A DNA stretch of 64,000 nt from JAIYDQ01 sp034408855. GTDB taxonomy: Bacteria > Planctomycetota > Planctomycetia > Pirellulales > Pirellulaceae. Location: the NCBI GenBank assembly GCA_034408855.1, contig JAWXCK010000029.1, positions 9,938 through 73,937 on the forward strand. The letters are read 5' to 3'. A program made the position numbers and the translations under genes. The notes under the pieces were generated by a model. It saw only the letters and a program-made list of their open reading frames with translations. It was not told where the DNA came from and searched no databases. Positions 8,428 to 17,778 of the stretch are shown in pieces. Each line of letters begins with the position of its first letter. The first letter of the stretch is position 1.

Positions 8428-9453
8428 ATGAGCTGCACTCAAACTACTGCTGATACTTCCGTCGATCAGAATGTTATATCGGAGGCAGCGCGAACGTCTA
8501 TCGAATTGGTCGCAACGAAGTGTGCAATTTGCGGCGTCGATGATTGCTATCCGATTGCAGTCGGTGAGGATTTCGAATACCGCACCTCACCGGACGAATA
8601 TTTGGCGGTTCGATGTCGAGAATGCAGCTTGGTCTACTTGAATCCTCGACCGTCCGAAAAATGTCTTCAGCAGATCTACCCTGATACTTATCACGCCTTT
8701 GATTTTGAGCCGCAAAAATTTGGAATTGTTTTTCGGGTACGAGGCTGGTTCGACTCGCGAAGACTGCTGAAGTGGTGTCGCGGCTTGGGTGATGATGCTC
8801 GCATTCTCGATGTTGGTTGCGGTGATGGTTTTCATCTTGGATTACTCAAAACTTATGGTCGCTCCGGGTGGAAATTAGAAGGTGTAGATGCTGCTCCACG
8901 CGCTCAATTCGCGGCGGAGAAGCGAGGTATTGAAGTTCGATGCGGTCGAGTGGAAGATATCGACTTGAAACCGGGAAGCTACGATCTGATTCTGATGATC
9001 ATGACGATTGAGCATTTACCCGATCCGCTGAAGACCCTCCATCGCGTTTACGATTTACTCTCACCGGGTGGTCGCGTCGTGATTGTAACCGACAACGTTG
9101 AGTCGCCCGATTTTCATATCTTTTGCAATCGCCATTGGGGAGGCTACCATTTTCCTCGCCACTGGTATCTGTTCAGTCGCACAACGCTTGCCAAACTCGC
9201 TGAGAAAGTCGGCTTTTCCGTGGAACAGAACGCAACGGCCGTAAGTCCCGTCAACTGGACGTATTCGATTCGCAATTGGATCGACGACTGGAAAGGTCCA
9301 CGCTGGCTGGTTCGTCTATTCAGTCTTCAGTCGCCGATTGCGCTCGGGATATTTACGCTCTTGGATATCCCACTTTCTTGGATCGGTCGCGGAGCTATCC
9401 TGCAATCGGTTTTTCAAAAATCCGATTCGCAAGAAAGTACGGGCGAGCGATGA
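8428..9453 (+). CDS. SAM-dependent class I methyltransferase with N-terminal zinc-ribbon-like motif
   Basis: 341 residues. The N-terminal part has paired cysteines C32-x2-C35 and C63-x2-C66 spaced like a zinc ribbon, a layout common in sugar or small-molecule C- and O-methyltransferases. The SAM-binding motif I is ILDVGCGDGFHLG (126-138). Downstream motifs are LEGVDAAPRAQF, SYDLILMIMTIEHLPDP and LLSPGGRVVIVT. Its stop overlaps the next start (ATGA at 9450-9453), so it is co-translated with the FAD oxidoreductase, and the two may act on the same cell-surface or secondary metabolite. The substrate is unknown. Confidence 0.88.
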   Translation: MSCTQTTADTSVDQNVISEAARTSIELVATKCAICGVDDCYPIAVGEDFEYRTSPDEYLAVRCRECSLVYLNPRPSEKCLQQIYPDTYHAFDFEPQKFGIVFRVRGWFDSRRLLKWCRGLGDDARILDVGCGDGFHLGLLKTYGRSGWKLEGVDAAPRAQFAAEKRGIEVRCGRVEDIDLKPGSYDLILMIMTIEHLPDPLKTLHRVYDLLSPGGRVVIVTDNVESPDFHIFCNRHWGGYHFPRHWYLFSRTTLAKLAEKVGFSVEQNATAVSPVNWTYSIRNWIDDWKGPRWLVRLFSLQSPIALGIFTLLDIPLSWIGRGAILQSVFQKSDSQESTGER

Positions 9454-10772
9454 GTGTTGATATTCCACCAGTCGCCGTACTCGGTGCAGGACTTGCCGGC
9501 CTCACGGCGGCTGTCCATTTGAAAAGGCATGGGATTCCTGTGCGAGTCTTCGAAGCAGGAGAAGCGATCGCTGGACTTTGCAAAAGCGAAAAGGACGAAG
9601 AAGGGTATACCTTCGACTGCGGCGTGCATTTTATAACGAATCGATTGGCGGCTGCCGTCGGAATAGCCAACGAGTGCCAGCCGATGACGAGGTACGGTGA
9701 GACCGTTCATTTTAAGCAACGAAATCATGCGTACCCATTAGGCCTGCTTTCTCCAAAATTCGTAGCCAGCGCCATTGCCGGTAGAGTTAAGTCGTTGATG
9801 GGAGGTCCACAAGCTTCGGCATCTGATTGGTATCGGTGTCAATACGGACGGCAACTTGCAGATGAAATAGCCCTACCACTTACCGAGGCATGGTCGGGAG
9901 TACCGGCTACCGAAATCGCGTCGGTCGTTGGAAAAAAATTCGCCACCAGCTTACCTCGCATATTAATGCTCAAGGCTGCAGCGAAAATGACAAAGCGTGT
10001 CGTTGCTATCGGATATGCAGCGACAATCGCCGAGTCACCTAATTCATGGCACGTCTATCCACGCGGCGGCTTATCTGCGATCTGCCAACGGATGGCCGAG
10101 GAATTGAACGGCCGCGTTGAAACGAAGTCGAAGGTCGAGACTGTTTTTGTCGAGAATGAGCAAGTCAAAGCGGTTCTCGTCAATGGGGAACGGATTGCCG
10201 TATCGAGTGTCGTTTCAACAGCACCCGTCTTTGCCCTCCCGCAATTAGTACATGGTTCGGACAGACTTTCGTATCTCTCGCAGTTCAAATATCGGGCGAT
10301 GGTCTTTGTGAACATCAAGCTGGACGGAACTAGCGGCCTGAGCGATGTAGTCACCTGGACTCCGGAGTGCGATATTCCGTTCTTTCGGCTAAGCGACATT
10401 GGCATGGGTTTGCCTTGGTTGGTTCCTTCTGGAAAATCTCAATTGACCTGCGACATTGGTTGCAAGCTTGGCGACTCGACGTGGACCTCGGCCGATGAAA
10501 TCCTAACCGAACAATGTGTAAGCGGCTTAGAAAAAATCGTCTCTGGTATATCAAAGCGAGTGATTGGCTCGCGAGTAGTACGCGTCGGACTGGCGTATCC
10601 GGTTTTCCATCTCGACTACGAAGCTGATCGTCAGCGATTTGAAAAGGGTACCGGCATCGAAGGACTCTACAGCATCGGCCGCAACGGTGAGTTCGCACAT
10701 ATTCTCATGGAAGATGTCTATTGGCGAACTCGTTGGAAAATTTCGGGCCTGATCAAAAAGTTGCTCGCGTAG
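9450..10772 (+). CDS. FAD-dependent NAD(P)-binding oxidoreductase (amine oxidase / protoporphyrinogen oxidase-like)
   Basis: The ATG at 9450 shares an ATGA overlap with the upstream methyltransferase stop. The open frame extends further upstream but only as a shadow of that gene. The 440-residue product begins with a dinucleotide-binding fold (VAVLGAGLAGLTAAVHLKRHG) followed by VRVFEAGEAIAGLCKS and FDCGVHFIT, which is typical of flavin amine-oxidase-type proteins, including UDP-galactopyranose-mutase-like and protoporphyrinogen-oxidase-like members. The C-terminal GLYSIGRNGEFAH resembles the second FAD contact. Pairing with a methyltransferase suggests modification of a sugar or lipid-linked metabolite, but I cannot choose among substrates. 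Confidence 0.82.
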   Translation: MSVDIPPVAVLGAGLAGLTAAVHLKRHGIPVRVFEAGEAIAGLCKSEKDEEGYTFDCGVHFITNRLAAAVGIANECQPMTRYGETVHFKQRNHAYPLGLLSPKFVASAIAGRVKSLMGGPQASASDWYRCQYGRQLADEIALPLTEAWSGVPATEIASVVGKKFATSLPRILMLKAAAKMTKRVVAIGYAATIAESPNSWHVYPRGGLSAICQRMAEELNGRVETKSKVETVFVENEQVKAVLVNGERIAVSSVVSTAPVFALPQLVHGSDRLSYLSQFKYRAMVFVNIKLDGTSGLSDVVTWTPECDIPFFRLSDIGMGLPWLVPSGKSQLTCDIGCKLGDSTWTSADEILTEQCVSGLEKIVSGISKRVIGSRVVRVGLAYPVFHLDYEADRQRFEKGTGIEGLYSIGRNGEFAHILMEDVYWRTRWKISGLIKKLLA

Positions 10773-10867
10773 GCGAATATGCTGCGCGCCGTAATCGGCT
10801 ATACTGTTCCAAAAGGTTTTTAAAGGTTCTCGAGGTTGTGGATCTTGTTAAAGATCCCGAAACTTGC

Positions 10868-10898
10868 GGAGGTTTAACAACCTCCACTACCTTTTTTT
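10868..10898 (+). terminator. Rho-independent terminator-like hairpin
   Basis: GGAGGTT-TAAC-AACCTCC forms a perfect 7-bp stem with a 4-base loop at 10868-10885. A seven-T run follows at 10892-10898. It lies downstream of the methyltransferase-flavoprotein pair and before the sulfatase. Confidence 0.62.
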
Positions 10899-10937
10899 CG
10901 TTTATTTTGTTTTCCTTCCATTGATAAAGACAACACT

Positions 10938-12458
10938 ATGTTCATTCGGTTCATATTGCCTCTATTGCTTGTCGTCGGTCTGTATGTTGCACCGGTGTTC
11001 GGCGAGCTGGCTAACAGCAAACCCAACATCATTTTGGTCATGACCGACGACCAAGGGTATGCTCCAGTCGGTCGACATGGGCATCCATGGCTCAAGACCC
11101 CGAATCTAGATTCAATCTATGATGCCAGTACTAGGTTCACGCGCTTCTTTGTCGCCCCGACTTGTTCGCCTACGCGATCAGCAATCATGACCGGACGTCA
11201 TCCCGAGAAAAATGGGATCACGCATACAATCCTTGAAAGAGAACGGATGACTTTGAATGCCACGATCCTGCCGCAAGTGCTCAAGACGGTAGGTTATACG
11301 TCTGGAATTTTCGGCAAGTGGCATCTTGGAGACGAGCATGAGTATCAGCCGGATCAACGCGGCTTTGACGAGGTCTTTATGCATGGAGCGGGCGGCATTG
11401 GTCAAGCTTACCCTTGTTCCTGTGCCGACGCGCCTGACAACAAATATATGAATCCTGTCATTCGTCACAATGGAAGTTTTGTTCAGACGGAAGGCTTTTG
11501 CACCGACGTATTTTTCACAGCAGCTCTCGGTTGGATTCACCAAAAGGCCGTTGCGAAGGAACCATTCTTTGCGTACGTCGCCACCAACGCTCCGCATGGA
11601 CCGTTTATAGCTCCAGAAAAAAATGCAAAGCGATTCACCGACTTAGGCTTTGGTAAGGAGCAAGCGGGATTTTATGGAATGATTGAAAACATCGACGAGA
11701 ACATGGGGCGCTTGCTTGCCAAGCTTGACGAATGGAAGTTGAACGAGAACACCATTCTCATCTTTATGTCGGATAACGGCATGACATCAGGCGGATCAGG
11801 GGTTCTGAACCAAGACCTTGCGCCAGGCTTTCCGTTTTACAATGCCAATCAAAAGGGTCTAAAAGGCTCGACAGACGAGGGCGGAGTGCGAGTTCCCTTT
11901 TACGTTCGCTGGACAGGTAAAATCAAACCGAACCAAGACATCGATCGCATCGCGGCCCATATCGATATCCTTCCAACATTTGCCGCACTGACTGGGGCTA
12001 AGCTCCCGGCAAATCAAGTCGAAGGCCGAAACTTGCTTCCATTACTAGAAGGCAAGCAAGAATCGTGGCAAGATCGCTTTGTCTTTTGTCACATTTGCCG
12101 CTGGCCAACCGGTGCCGAGCCGAACGAATTCAAAGATGTCAATTTCGGGGTTCGCAACCAACGCTACCGTTACGTCGGACCCAGCAAGTCTGATGGGAAA
12201 GGAAAGAAAGCCGGAGCTGCATCGGGAGCGGCGCTATACGATATGCAGTCCGATCCTAGCCAGAAAGAAAACATTATTGCTAAGAATCCTAAGGTAGTTG
12301 CGGAAATGCAAGCGGCTTATGATCAGTATTGGAAAGAAGCCCGACCACTGATGGTCAACGAAACAGCGCCGATGTCGCCTACCCAGCCCTATCACGAATG
12401 GTTCAATGCACAGAAATCTTCTACTGGAATTCCGAATTGGAAAGTTCCTCAACTCTAA
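10938..12458 (+). CDS. Arylsulfatase-type sulfatase, secreted
   Basis: 506 residues with a signal peptide (about 1-22, ending VFG). PNIILVMTDDQG (29-40) provides the metal-binding Asp pair. The formylglycine motif is CSPTR at Cys76, followed by SAIMTGRHP. GIFGKWHLG and TNAPHGPF are further S1 sulfatase signatures, and ILIFMSDNGM carries the second metal-binding Asp-Asn. The length is normal for single-domain type I sulfatases. It likely removes sulfate from algal or host polysaccharides in the periplasm. Its activity depends on a formylglycine-generating enzyme that is not encoded here. GntP follows 52 bases later on the same strand. Confidence 0.94.
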   Translation: MFIRFILPLLLVVGLYVAPVFGELANSKPNIILVMTDDQGYAPVGRHGHPWLKTPNLDSIYDASTRFTRFFVAPTCSPTRSAIMTGRHPEKNGITHTILERERMTLNATILPQVLKTVGYTSGIFGKWHLGDEHEYQPDQRGFDEVFMHGAGGIGQAYPCSCADAPDNKYMNPVIRHNGSFVQTEGFCTDVFFTAALGWIHQKAVAKEPFFAYVATNAPHGPFIAPEKNAKRFTDLGFGKEQAGFYGMIENIDENMGRLLAKLDEWKLNENTILIFMSDNGMTSGGSGVLNQDLAPGFPFYNANQKGLKGSTDEGGVRVPFYVRWTGKIKPNQDIDRIAAHIDILPTFAALTGAKLPANQVEGRNLLPLLEGKQESWQDRFVFCHICRWPTGAEPNEFKDVNFGVRNQRYRYVGPSKSDGKGKKAGAASGAALYDMQSDPSQKENIIAKNPKVVAEMQAAYDQYWKEARPLMVNETAPMSPTQPYHEWFNAQKSSTGIPNWKVPQL

Positions 12459-12510
12459 GTCTAATTCCGGTTTTGCTTTTCTTGCATTTGATCCAGGAGC
12501 GTCTTGAACG

Positions 12511-14310
12511 ATGATGATACAGTTGTTGGCGGTGGAAACCGGATTTAATTCCGCGCCTTTGATCACTGCGGCTGTCGGGATCGCAACGGTCTTGGCGCTC
12601 ATGATTGTTTTTAAATGCAATGCATTTTTAGCCTTGATCGCTGCGGCGTTGGTCGTTGCGATTCTCGGCGGGATTGGGGGCTCGGATCCGATGTCGGAGG
12701 TGGCAGCCGCCCTCGGTTCGACGGCAGGTAGTATTTCGATTCTCATTGCAATGGCGGCTGTTGTCGGAAAATGTATGTTGGATAGCGGCTCCGCCGATTC
12801 GATTGTCAATGCTGCCGTGCGAGTAACCGGTGAGAAGAAAGCCGCCTACGGTCTCATGGGAAGCGGTTTTTTATTGGCCATTCCCGTTTTCTTTGATACG
12901 GTTTTTTATCTTCTCGTTCCGTTGGCAAGATCGCTCTATCGAAAAACGAAGAGCCACTACGTTTTATACGTGATGGCGATCTCGTGTGGCGGTGCGATTA
13001 CACACACCTTAGTTCCGCCAACGCCAGGTCCGTTGCTTGTCGCGGCTACTTTAGGAGCCGACGTCGGCATGGTGATGCTCGTCGGGATGCTGATCGCAGC
13101 ACCCTCAGCCATGATAGGAATGCTCTTCTGCCATTTCATCGATCGTCGAATGACCATTCCGATGCGACCGGTTGCCGGCGTTCGTGCTGATTCCATGCAG
13201 AATGACGCTGAAGACGCGGGCCAGGCAAAGCCGCTCAAAAAAGTCCCGCTATGGCTGGCGCTTACACCGGTTCTCTTGCCCGTCTTGATGATTACCACCA
13301 GTACCGTTATCACGGCTTTGGCTGACCGCGAAGATCGAGCGGCGCTCACCGAGCAGGCCATCACAGAGCCGATTGCGTTTTTGGCAAAGCTTCGCCAAGA
13401 TGGCCAACAAGGCGCGGACACACCTGCCGGTCGGATGTTTGCAAGTTCAAAACTCAGCGAGTTGCAGCGCAAAAGTCTTGTAGAATCGGAGAGTTCGACA
13501 ACCGAACTAGTAACAGCATTGAATCGCGTTTTGCTCGACTCAAAATGGTTTGATACCAGAGCATTCGCGCAAGTTTCGATCGATGAGAAGTTGCGTAACA
13601 AACTGTTGGCGGACCAACTACGCACCAAGCCTGTCGATATGCGTCGCTATAATCGACAACTCTTGGAAGCTTCCTATCCTCAATTCATCGCGAAACACGA
13701 GTGGAGTTCCCCTTTGCGGGTTTGGGCCGATCGACTTGCGGGGTTTGGTAACGCTAGTTTAGCCCTCGCTATCGCGGCGATCATCGCTATTGCGACACTC
13801 GCTTGGGCCAAGCAACGTTCGCTGACGGCACTGGCTGGCGACATCGAGGAATCGATTATGAGCGCTGGGTTAATTATCTTGATCACTGCTTCCGGGGGCG
13901 CTTTTGGAGCTATGCTGCAGAAAGCAAAAATTAGTGAAGCGATACAATCGATGATTGACCTGCAAGGCAGCAGCGCGCTGGCGGTGATGGTACTCGGTTT
14001 CGGGATCGCGGCGATGCTCAAGGTAGCCCAAGGTAGTAGTACTGTCGCCATGATCATCGGTTCGAGTATGGTGGCCGCGATGGTTCAGATCGATGCACTT
14101 CCATATCATCCAGCGTACCTTGTCACGGCCATCGGCGGCGGATCGCTGATCGGAAGCTGGATGAACGACAGCGGTTTTTGGGTCTATGCCAAAATGAGCG
14201 GCTTAACGGAGGCCGAGTCGCTCAAGACCTGGACTCCGATGCTCATCGTATTAGGAACGTCAGCGCTGATTTTTAGCTTGATCTTTTCAATCATCTTGCC
14301 GCTGAAGTAA
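12511..14310 (+). CDS. GntP-family gluconate:H+ symporter-like permease with a large central insert
   Basis: A 599-residue polytopic membrane protein. The first half contains the GntP family pattern: repeated hydrophobic helices, GSGFLLAIPVFFDTVFYLLVPLAR and THTLVPPTPGPLLVA. The second half contains GSSTVAMIIGSSMVAAM and GGGSLIGSWMNDSGFWVYAKMSGL. Usual members have about 450 residues. Here about 135 polar residues (around 270-405) are inserted between helices. Expected function: proton-coupled uptake of gluconate or a related sugar acid. A possible functional partner is the sugar-acid operon at 20513-24548, though it is not adjacent. CAGGAGC lies about ten bases before the ATG. Confidence 0.88.
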   Translation: MMIQLLAVETGFNSAPLITAAVGIATVLALMIVFKCNAFLALIAAALVVAILGGIGGSDPMSEVAAALGSTAGSISILIAMAAVVGKCMLDSGSADSIVNAAVRVTGEKKAAYGLMGSGFLLAIPVFFDTVFYLLVPLARSLYRKTKSHYVLYVMAISCGGAITHTLVPPTPGPLLVAATLGADVGMVMLVGMLIAAPSAMIGMLFCHFIDRRMTIPMRPVAGVRADSMQNDAEDAGQAKPLKKVPLWLALTPVLLPVLMITTSTVITALADREDRAALTEQAITEPIAFLAKLRQDGQQGADTPAGRMFASSKLSELQRKSLVESESSTTELVTALNRVLLDSKWFDTRAFAQVSIDEKLRNKLLADQLRTKPVDMRRYNRQLLEASYPQFIAKHEWSSPLRVWADRLAGFGNASLALAIAAIIAIATLAWAKQRSLTALAGDIEESIMSAGLIILITASGGAFGAMLQKAKISEAIQSMIDLQGSSALAVMVLGFGIAAMLKVAQGSSTVAMIIGSSMVAAMVQIDALPYHPAYLVTAIGGGSLIGSWMNDSGFWVYAKMSGLTEAESLKTWTPMLIVLGTSALIFSLIFSIILPLK

Positions 14311-14340
14311 TGCGATAAAAGCGCCCAATTGTGCGAGTTT

Positions 14341-14418
14341 TAGCGGAACGGCGCAAGCCGTCCGGTGTATCTTCTGCATTTTTGTGGATTCCACCGGACG
14401 GCTCGCGCCGTTCCGCTA
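14341..14418. repeat. Inverted repeat R2, copy 1 (near-perfect 27-bp arms)
   Basis: Arms 14341-14367 and 14392-14418 are inverted copies of 27 bases with a single mismatch (core CGGAACGGCGC, end CCGTCCGGTG) around a 24-base loop. A second copy with a decayed left arm is at 52430-52499. It sits between the convergent GntP and DUF6807 genes and could act as a bidirectional terminator as well as being a repeat. Confidence 0.85.
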
Positions 14419-14438
14419 CCAAAGTAGACGGCCCGCGG

Positions 14439-15461
14439 CTAGCGCCGACGGCTCACAATTTGCTTTGCATAAAGCTGCCAGTTCTCTTCAATCCAATCGG
14501 CGTCTGGCGGGGCATCGGTTAAAAGATATCGATAGCGTTCATGCAAGGGTTTCGTCTTACTGATCTCAAACGATTCGTTCACGCACGGAGTAAAACAAAA
14601 ATATGGCTTTGTCCCATGGAGTCGGGCGAGCTGAGGCGCTCGAAAATTTTGTGGATGTCCTAACACCGCTATCGAAACGTCCTTCTGATCGATGGTTCCT
14701 GATAGAGCGACCCAAGTTGAAGGCGCATGATTTCCCTCAATTCGATCCTGACCGAGATTATTGATAAAGGAACTCGGCTCTAGTATCAGCTCTCGATCGC
14801 TTTCTTGGTCCTTGTCCTTCTTGCTTAGCCATCGCGAAACTCCGCGCAAGGCCATTCCGCCATAATGATACTTCTGAATCACGAGCGGAGTATCGGTGAG
14901 AGCTTCTTGCGTCGACTCGATATCAAAGCAAAATGAGTTCTCTTTCGGCTCATAGACCGTAACTCGCCATCGCTCTCGCAGGATATCGACCGACCGCGGT
15001 TCAAGAGCCCGATGAAGCATATCGACTTCGAAGCCAACATTTCCATCTTCACTAAACGTGCTTACTACACGTTCGTGAACGACGGTTCCAGCTTTACCGG
15101 CCAGGTTCCAGAAATCAATCTCTTTGTCGCCATAGGTTGTCTTTACCCATGCCGAGAATATTCCATGCTGATGCGGATGATCCTTGGGAAAGGTATCGGT
15201 GACTGTCTTGCCGAGCGGCGTATTGACCGGATGAAGAAAGGCACTTCGCCGGTAATCAGGATTCATTCCTTTGGGCAACGGCGGAGATTGCTTGTTGTAT
15301 ACCAAAACGATCTGATCGTCAGAACTGACCGTGAGTGCGGCGTCCGTTTCTGCAATCTGCAACGCGGCAGCATTCAACGCGTCCAGATTAACCAGGAGAC
15401 CGATGCAGATGATAAAAACGCCAAGCAATCTTTGGACGGCGGGACGGGGCAAACAGGCCAT
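14439..15461 (-). CDS. DUF6807 (PmoA-like fold) secreted protein
   Basis: The open frame starts at 15500, but the ATG at 15461 has CGGAG six bases upstream and begins a signal peptide directly (MACLPRPAVQRLLGVFIICIG), giving 340 residues. The motifs HPVNTPLGKTVTD, DHPHQHGIFSAW, IDFWN and YHYGGMALRG are characteristic of the DUF6807 proteins often annotated as methane oxygenase PmoA family in planctomycetes and Bacteroidota. No enzymatic activity is established for the family; genomic context usually suggests carbohydrate metabolism. The last codons and the stop lie inside repeat R4. Confidence 0.85.
   Translation of the reverse strand: MACLPRPAVQRLLGVFIICIGLLVNLDALNAAALQIAETDAALTVSSDDQIVLVYNKQSPPLPKGMNPDYRRSAFLHPVNTPLGKTVTDTFPKDHPHQHGIFSAWVKTTYGDKEIDFWNLAGKAGTVVHERVVSTFSEDGNVGFEVDMLHRALEPRSVDILRERWRVTVYEPKENSFCFDIESTQEALTDTPLVIQKYHYGGMALRGVSRWLSKKDKDQESDRELILEPSSFINNLGQDRIEGNHAPSTWVALSGTIDQKDVSIAVLGHPQNFRAPQLARLHGTKPYFCFTPCVNESFEISKTKPLHERYRYLLTDAPPDADWIEENWQLYAKQIVSRRR
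14441..14456. repeat. Dispersed repeat R4, copy 1 (at a gene end)
   Basis: AGCGCCGACGGCTCAC is identical to 35357-35372. Here it encodes the last residues of the DUF6807 protein (VSRRR) and overlaps its stop. The other copy starts right after the stop codon of another gene. Confidence 0.7.
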
Positions 15462-15546
15462 AGAAAACTCCGTGCAAGGTACAAAAGGCTTTTCTGACAA
15501 CGCTCGTAGAACTCCAATATCTGGTTATACACGAAGGAATATCGAT

Positions 15547-15846
15547 TCACGATATCGGAATCGGTTTGGCATATCTATCTAACACTTCTATGAGCGGGGC
15601 CAATTCGGCTGTTATCGTAGCGTCGTCCGCCAAAATCTGGAAAGGACGCTGATCGCCAACACAGATCTCTAGTTCGTATCGAATCAAATCTCTGCCGCTC
15701 GCCTCGGAAAGCCCAGGAGAATGGGTACATCCCTTCGCTATCGCTTCAATCTTCTTGGCTTCGGATTGGCTGAGCTTTTGCGTATCCAAGGCGCAACCTC
15801 GAATCATTCCCGCGAAACCACCCGATTGACGATAGTGAAGTTTCAT
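15547..15846 (-). CDS. Emfourin-like protealysin inhibitor
   Basis: 99 residues, no signal peptide. The opening MKLHYRQSGGFAGMIRG fits the emfourin pattern (a short beta strand followed by SGGFAG). Emfourins are small cytoplasmic inhibitors of protealysin-like M4 proteases and are encoded next to them. It begins 44 bases after the M4 protease stop, in the same operon, which supports the call strongly. Expected role: tight-binding inhibition of the neighbouring protease inside the cell. Confidence 0.8.
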   Translation of the reverse strand: MKLHYRQSGGFAGMIRGCALDTQKLSQSEAKKIEAIAKGCTHSPGLSEASGRDLIRYELEICVGDQRPFQILADDATITAELAPLIEVLDRYAKPIPIS

Positions 15847-15890
15847 TCCAAGACTTTCTTAAATGTTGGATTTTCCTTGATCGGACGAAG

Positions 15891-16931
15891 TTATAAACCG
15901 ACGGCACCCCATGCATCCTTGACTGCTTTATGAGCCGCAGCGCCAAACTCGACCAAGGCGACCTGCGCGGTAATTTGAGCGCAGTGAGCAAAATCGCTAT
16001 TCTGTCCGAGTTGTTGCATGGCTTTGTACCAAATTTTTGCCGCCGTCGTCCAAGAACTACCGCCGAGTGCCATGGAGGCAAGATAGAAAGCTCGATTGGG
16101 AATTCCAGAGTTAATGTGTACGCCACCGTTATCGTCCGTTCCTTTATAGCGCTTCGAGTAGTGCGCTGGTTGCGGATCATCGCCGAGCATCGGATCGTTT
16201 TTATAGGCAGTTCCGGGATTTGCCATATCCCGCAACGCGCGGCGATTTGGAGTCTTAACGATGATATCGTCTCCGATAAGCCAATTGGCTTTGCCTACGA
16301 TTTGCTTTTTCTTCCACTGCTTGATTACCGATCCGAAAGTGTCTGCAAAGTGCTCATTCAATGCACCGGATTCATCTCGATATTGAAGGTTGCTTGTAAA
16401 CGAAACAACGCCATGAGTGAGCTCATGTCCGACGACATCGAGCGACTTCGTAAAGCGTTGAAAGATGACTCCGTCACCGTCGCCATAGGCCATTTGCGAG
16501 CCATCCCAAAAGGCATTGTTATAACTGCGACCCAAATGCACACTCGATATCAAGGTCATCCCATGATCATCCAGCGAGTTGCGACCAAGAATCTTGTTGT
16601 AAAAATCATAGGTAGTCCCCGAGTAATTATAGGCTTCGTTGACGGCAGAGTCGGAATGTTTGGGGTCCCCTTCCGATCTGACGAGCGTTCCGGGGAGCAA
16701 GTAATGCGGCCCATTTTTCATGTTGTAGATGAGGCGATGCTTTCTGGCCGAAGGCGAAGCAATTGCGGCAAAGTTTGGCATGGCAGACATCATCGCACGT
16801 GTCGTTCGAACTTCGGCAGCCGCGATCATATTTTCGACAGCCAATTTGCGAACGGCTTCGATTTCGGAATTCGCCATATGCTCCAACATATAAGGCGGTA
16901 GAATACAATGGATCGGATTGTGATTGCACAT
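15891..16931 (-). CDS. Protealysin-like M4 (thermolysin family) metalloprotease
   Basis: 346 residues. The N-terminus CNHNPIHCILPPYML is the short protealysin-type propeptide; there is no signal peptide, as in protealysins. The zinc-binding motif is HELTH (169-173). The third ligand is Glu193 in LNEHFADTFGS. The catalytic-site histidine is His272 in VHINSGIPNRAFYLA. All catalytic residues are present, so the enzyme should mature by autocleavage of about 50 N-terminal residues. The downstream emfourin-like gene presumably restrains it. Whether it acts inside the cell or reaches the outside by a non-Sec route is not visible. Confidence 0.93.
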   Translation of the reverse strand: MCNHNPIHCILPPYMLEHMANSEIEAVRKLAVENMIAAAEVRTTRAMMSAMPNFAAIASPSARKHRLIYNMKNGPHYLLPGTLVRSEGDPKHSDSAVNEAYNYSGTTYDFYNKILGRNSLDDHGMTLISSVHLGRSYNNAFWDGSQMAYGDGDGVIFQRFTKSLDVVGHELTHGVVSFTSNLQYRDESGALNEHFADTFGSVIKQWKKKQIVGKANWLIGDDIIVKTPNRRALRDMANPGTAYKNDPMLGDDPQPAHYSKRYKGTDDNGGVHINSGIPNRAFYLASMALGGSSWTTAAKIWYKAMQQLGQNSDFAHCAQITAQVALVEFGAAAHKAVKDAWGAVGL

Positions 16932-17218
16932 ACAATGGTCCCCTTAGTGAAGTTGAGAAACTAAAAGAGTTTGCCGCATGAGAATCGCCAGAAGTGCTGC
17001 TCTCTAAAGCGGTAAAACGAAGTGTCTCCTGCTGACAAATCCCATGCTTTACTGAATCGCCCGAGAATCCCGATTCGCAGGCCAGACTTAAAGCTAGTGA
17101 ATCGCCCACTCCGAAGCAAGCAGTGTCCGATAGAGGATTTAAAGTTTTTTGAAATATTCGTTGGTAAAGGTATGAAATGTTTCGTACGTGCCGTAACTTG
17201 CTAGATTGGAATTGAATC

Positions 17219-17491
17219 ATGTCAGACGCAAAGCCTTCATCAGATCCGGAAGCTGCAGCCGCTAGAAAGGAAGAACTCAGACTGGCTATGAAAGCCTTTC
17301 GCAAGCGATTGAAGCTTACAAAGCTCGATGATGAATCGCGATTAGGACGCGGTCCCATGTCGGGCGGTGGGCGATCGGGGGTTGTCGCGATCACGCCTCC
17401 TAATCAATTTCCGAGAGATATATGGGAAGAGCTTGCTGAACAAGGAAAGCTGAAACGGGCTGGCAAAGGCGTATATGAATTGGTGGAATAA
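17219..17491 (+). CDS. Small conserved-looking hypothetical protein (90 aa)
   Basis: 90 residues: a charged helical N-terminus (EAAAARKEELRLAMKAFRKRLKLTKLDDESRLG), a Gly-rich turn (GPMSGGGRSGVVAI) and a compact C-terminus (FPRDIWEELAEQGKLKRAGKGVYELV) that looks like a small helix-turn plus strand. I do not know a function. Codon usage resembles the neighbours, which supports a real gene. It is divergent from the M4 protease across a 287-base intergenic region. Confidence 0.65.
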   Translation: MSDAKPSSDPEAAAARKEELRLAMKAFRKRLKLTKLDDESRLGRGPMSGGGRSGVVAITPPNQFPRDIWEELAEQGKLKRAGKGVYELVE

Positions 17492-17692
17492 GTCGCTTTG
17501 TTGCGAGGTGACGATAAAATATAACGGTCAGGCAATGGAAGCGGATGAGTCTGGTTTTCCGTTGGGTGAGTTTTCTATCTATGCGGCTTATCTGACTCGC
17601 AGCGACGGTGTTGTCAAATTACGCTAGCGGCGAAGAAAGTTAGATTGAAATCTTACTCAAGTCCATCCCGATAGACCTAAGGATCGGTGAGT

Positions 17693-17708
17693 CAGCGATG
17701 GATCGCTG
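17693..17708. promoter_or_regulatory. Palindromic site upstream of the lipoprotein gene
   Basis: CAGCGAT-GG-ATCGCTG, two perfect 7-base arms around a 2-base centre, lies 70 bases before the lipoprotein start. The size and symmetry fit a dimeric regulator site, but no regulator is identified. Confidence 0.35.
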
Positions 17709-17778
17709 TTCTCTAATACGGCGCGCAGCAAAGATGGCTGCGAGCCACAGTCATACGGGTAGCAGGGAAGCAACCGCG

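Noticed and set aside
12957..13628. 223-codon open frame on the minus strand
   Set aside because: Antisense to the GntP permease; composition (Ser/Ala/Arg-rich) and lack of motifs indicate a shadow.
15930..16901. 323-codon open frame on the plus strand
   Set aside because: Antisense to the M4 protease whose active site is intact; no recognisable protein features.
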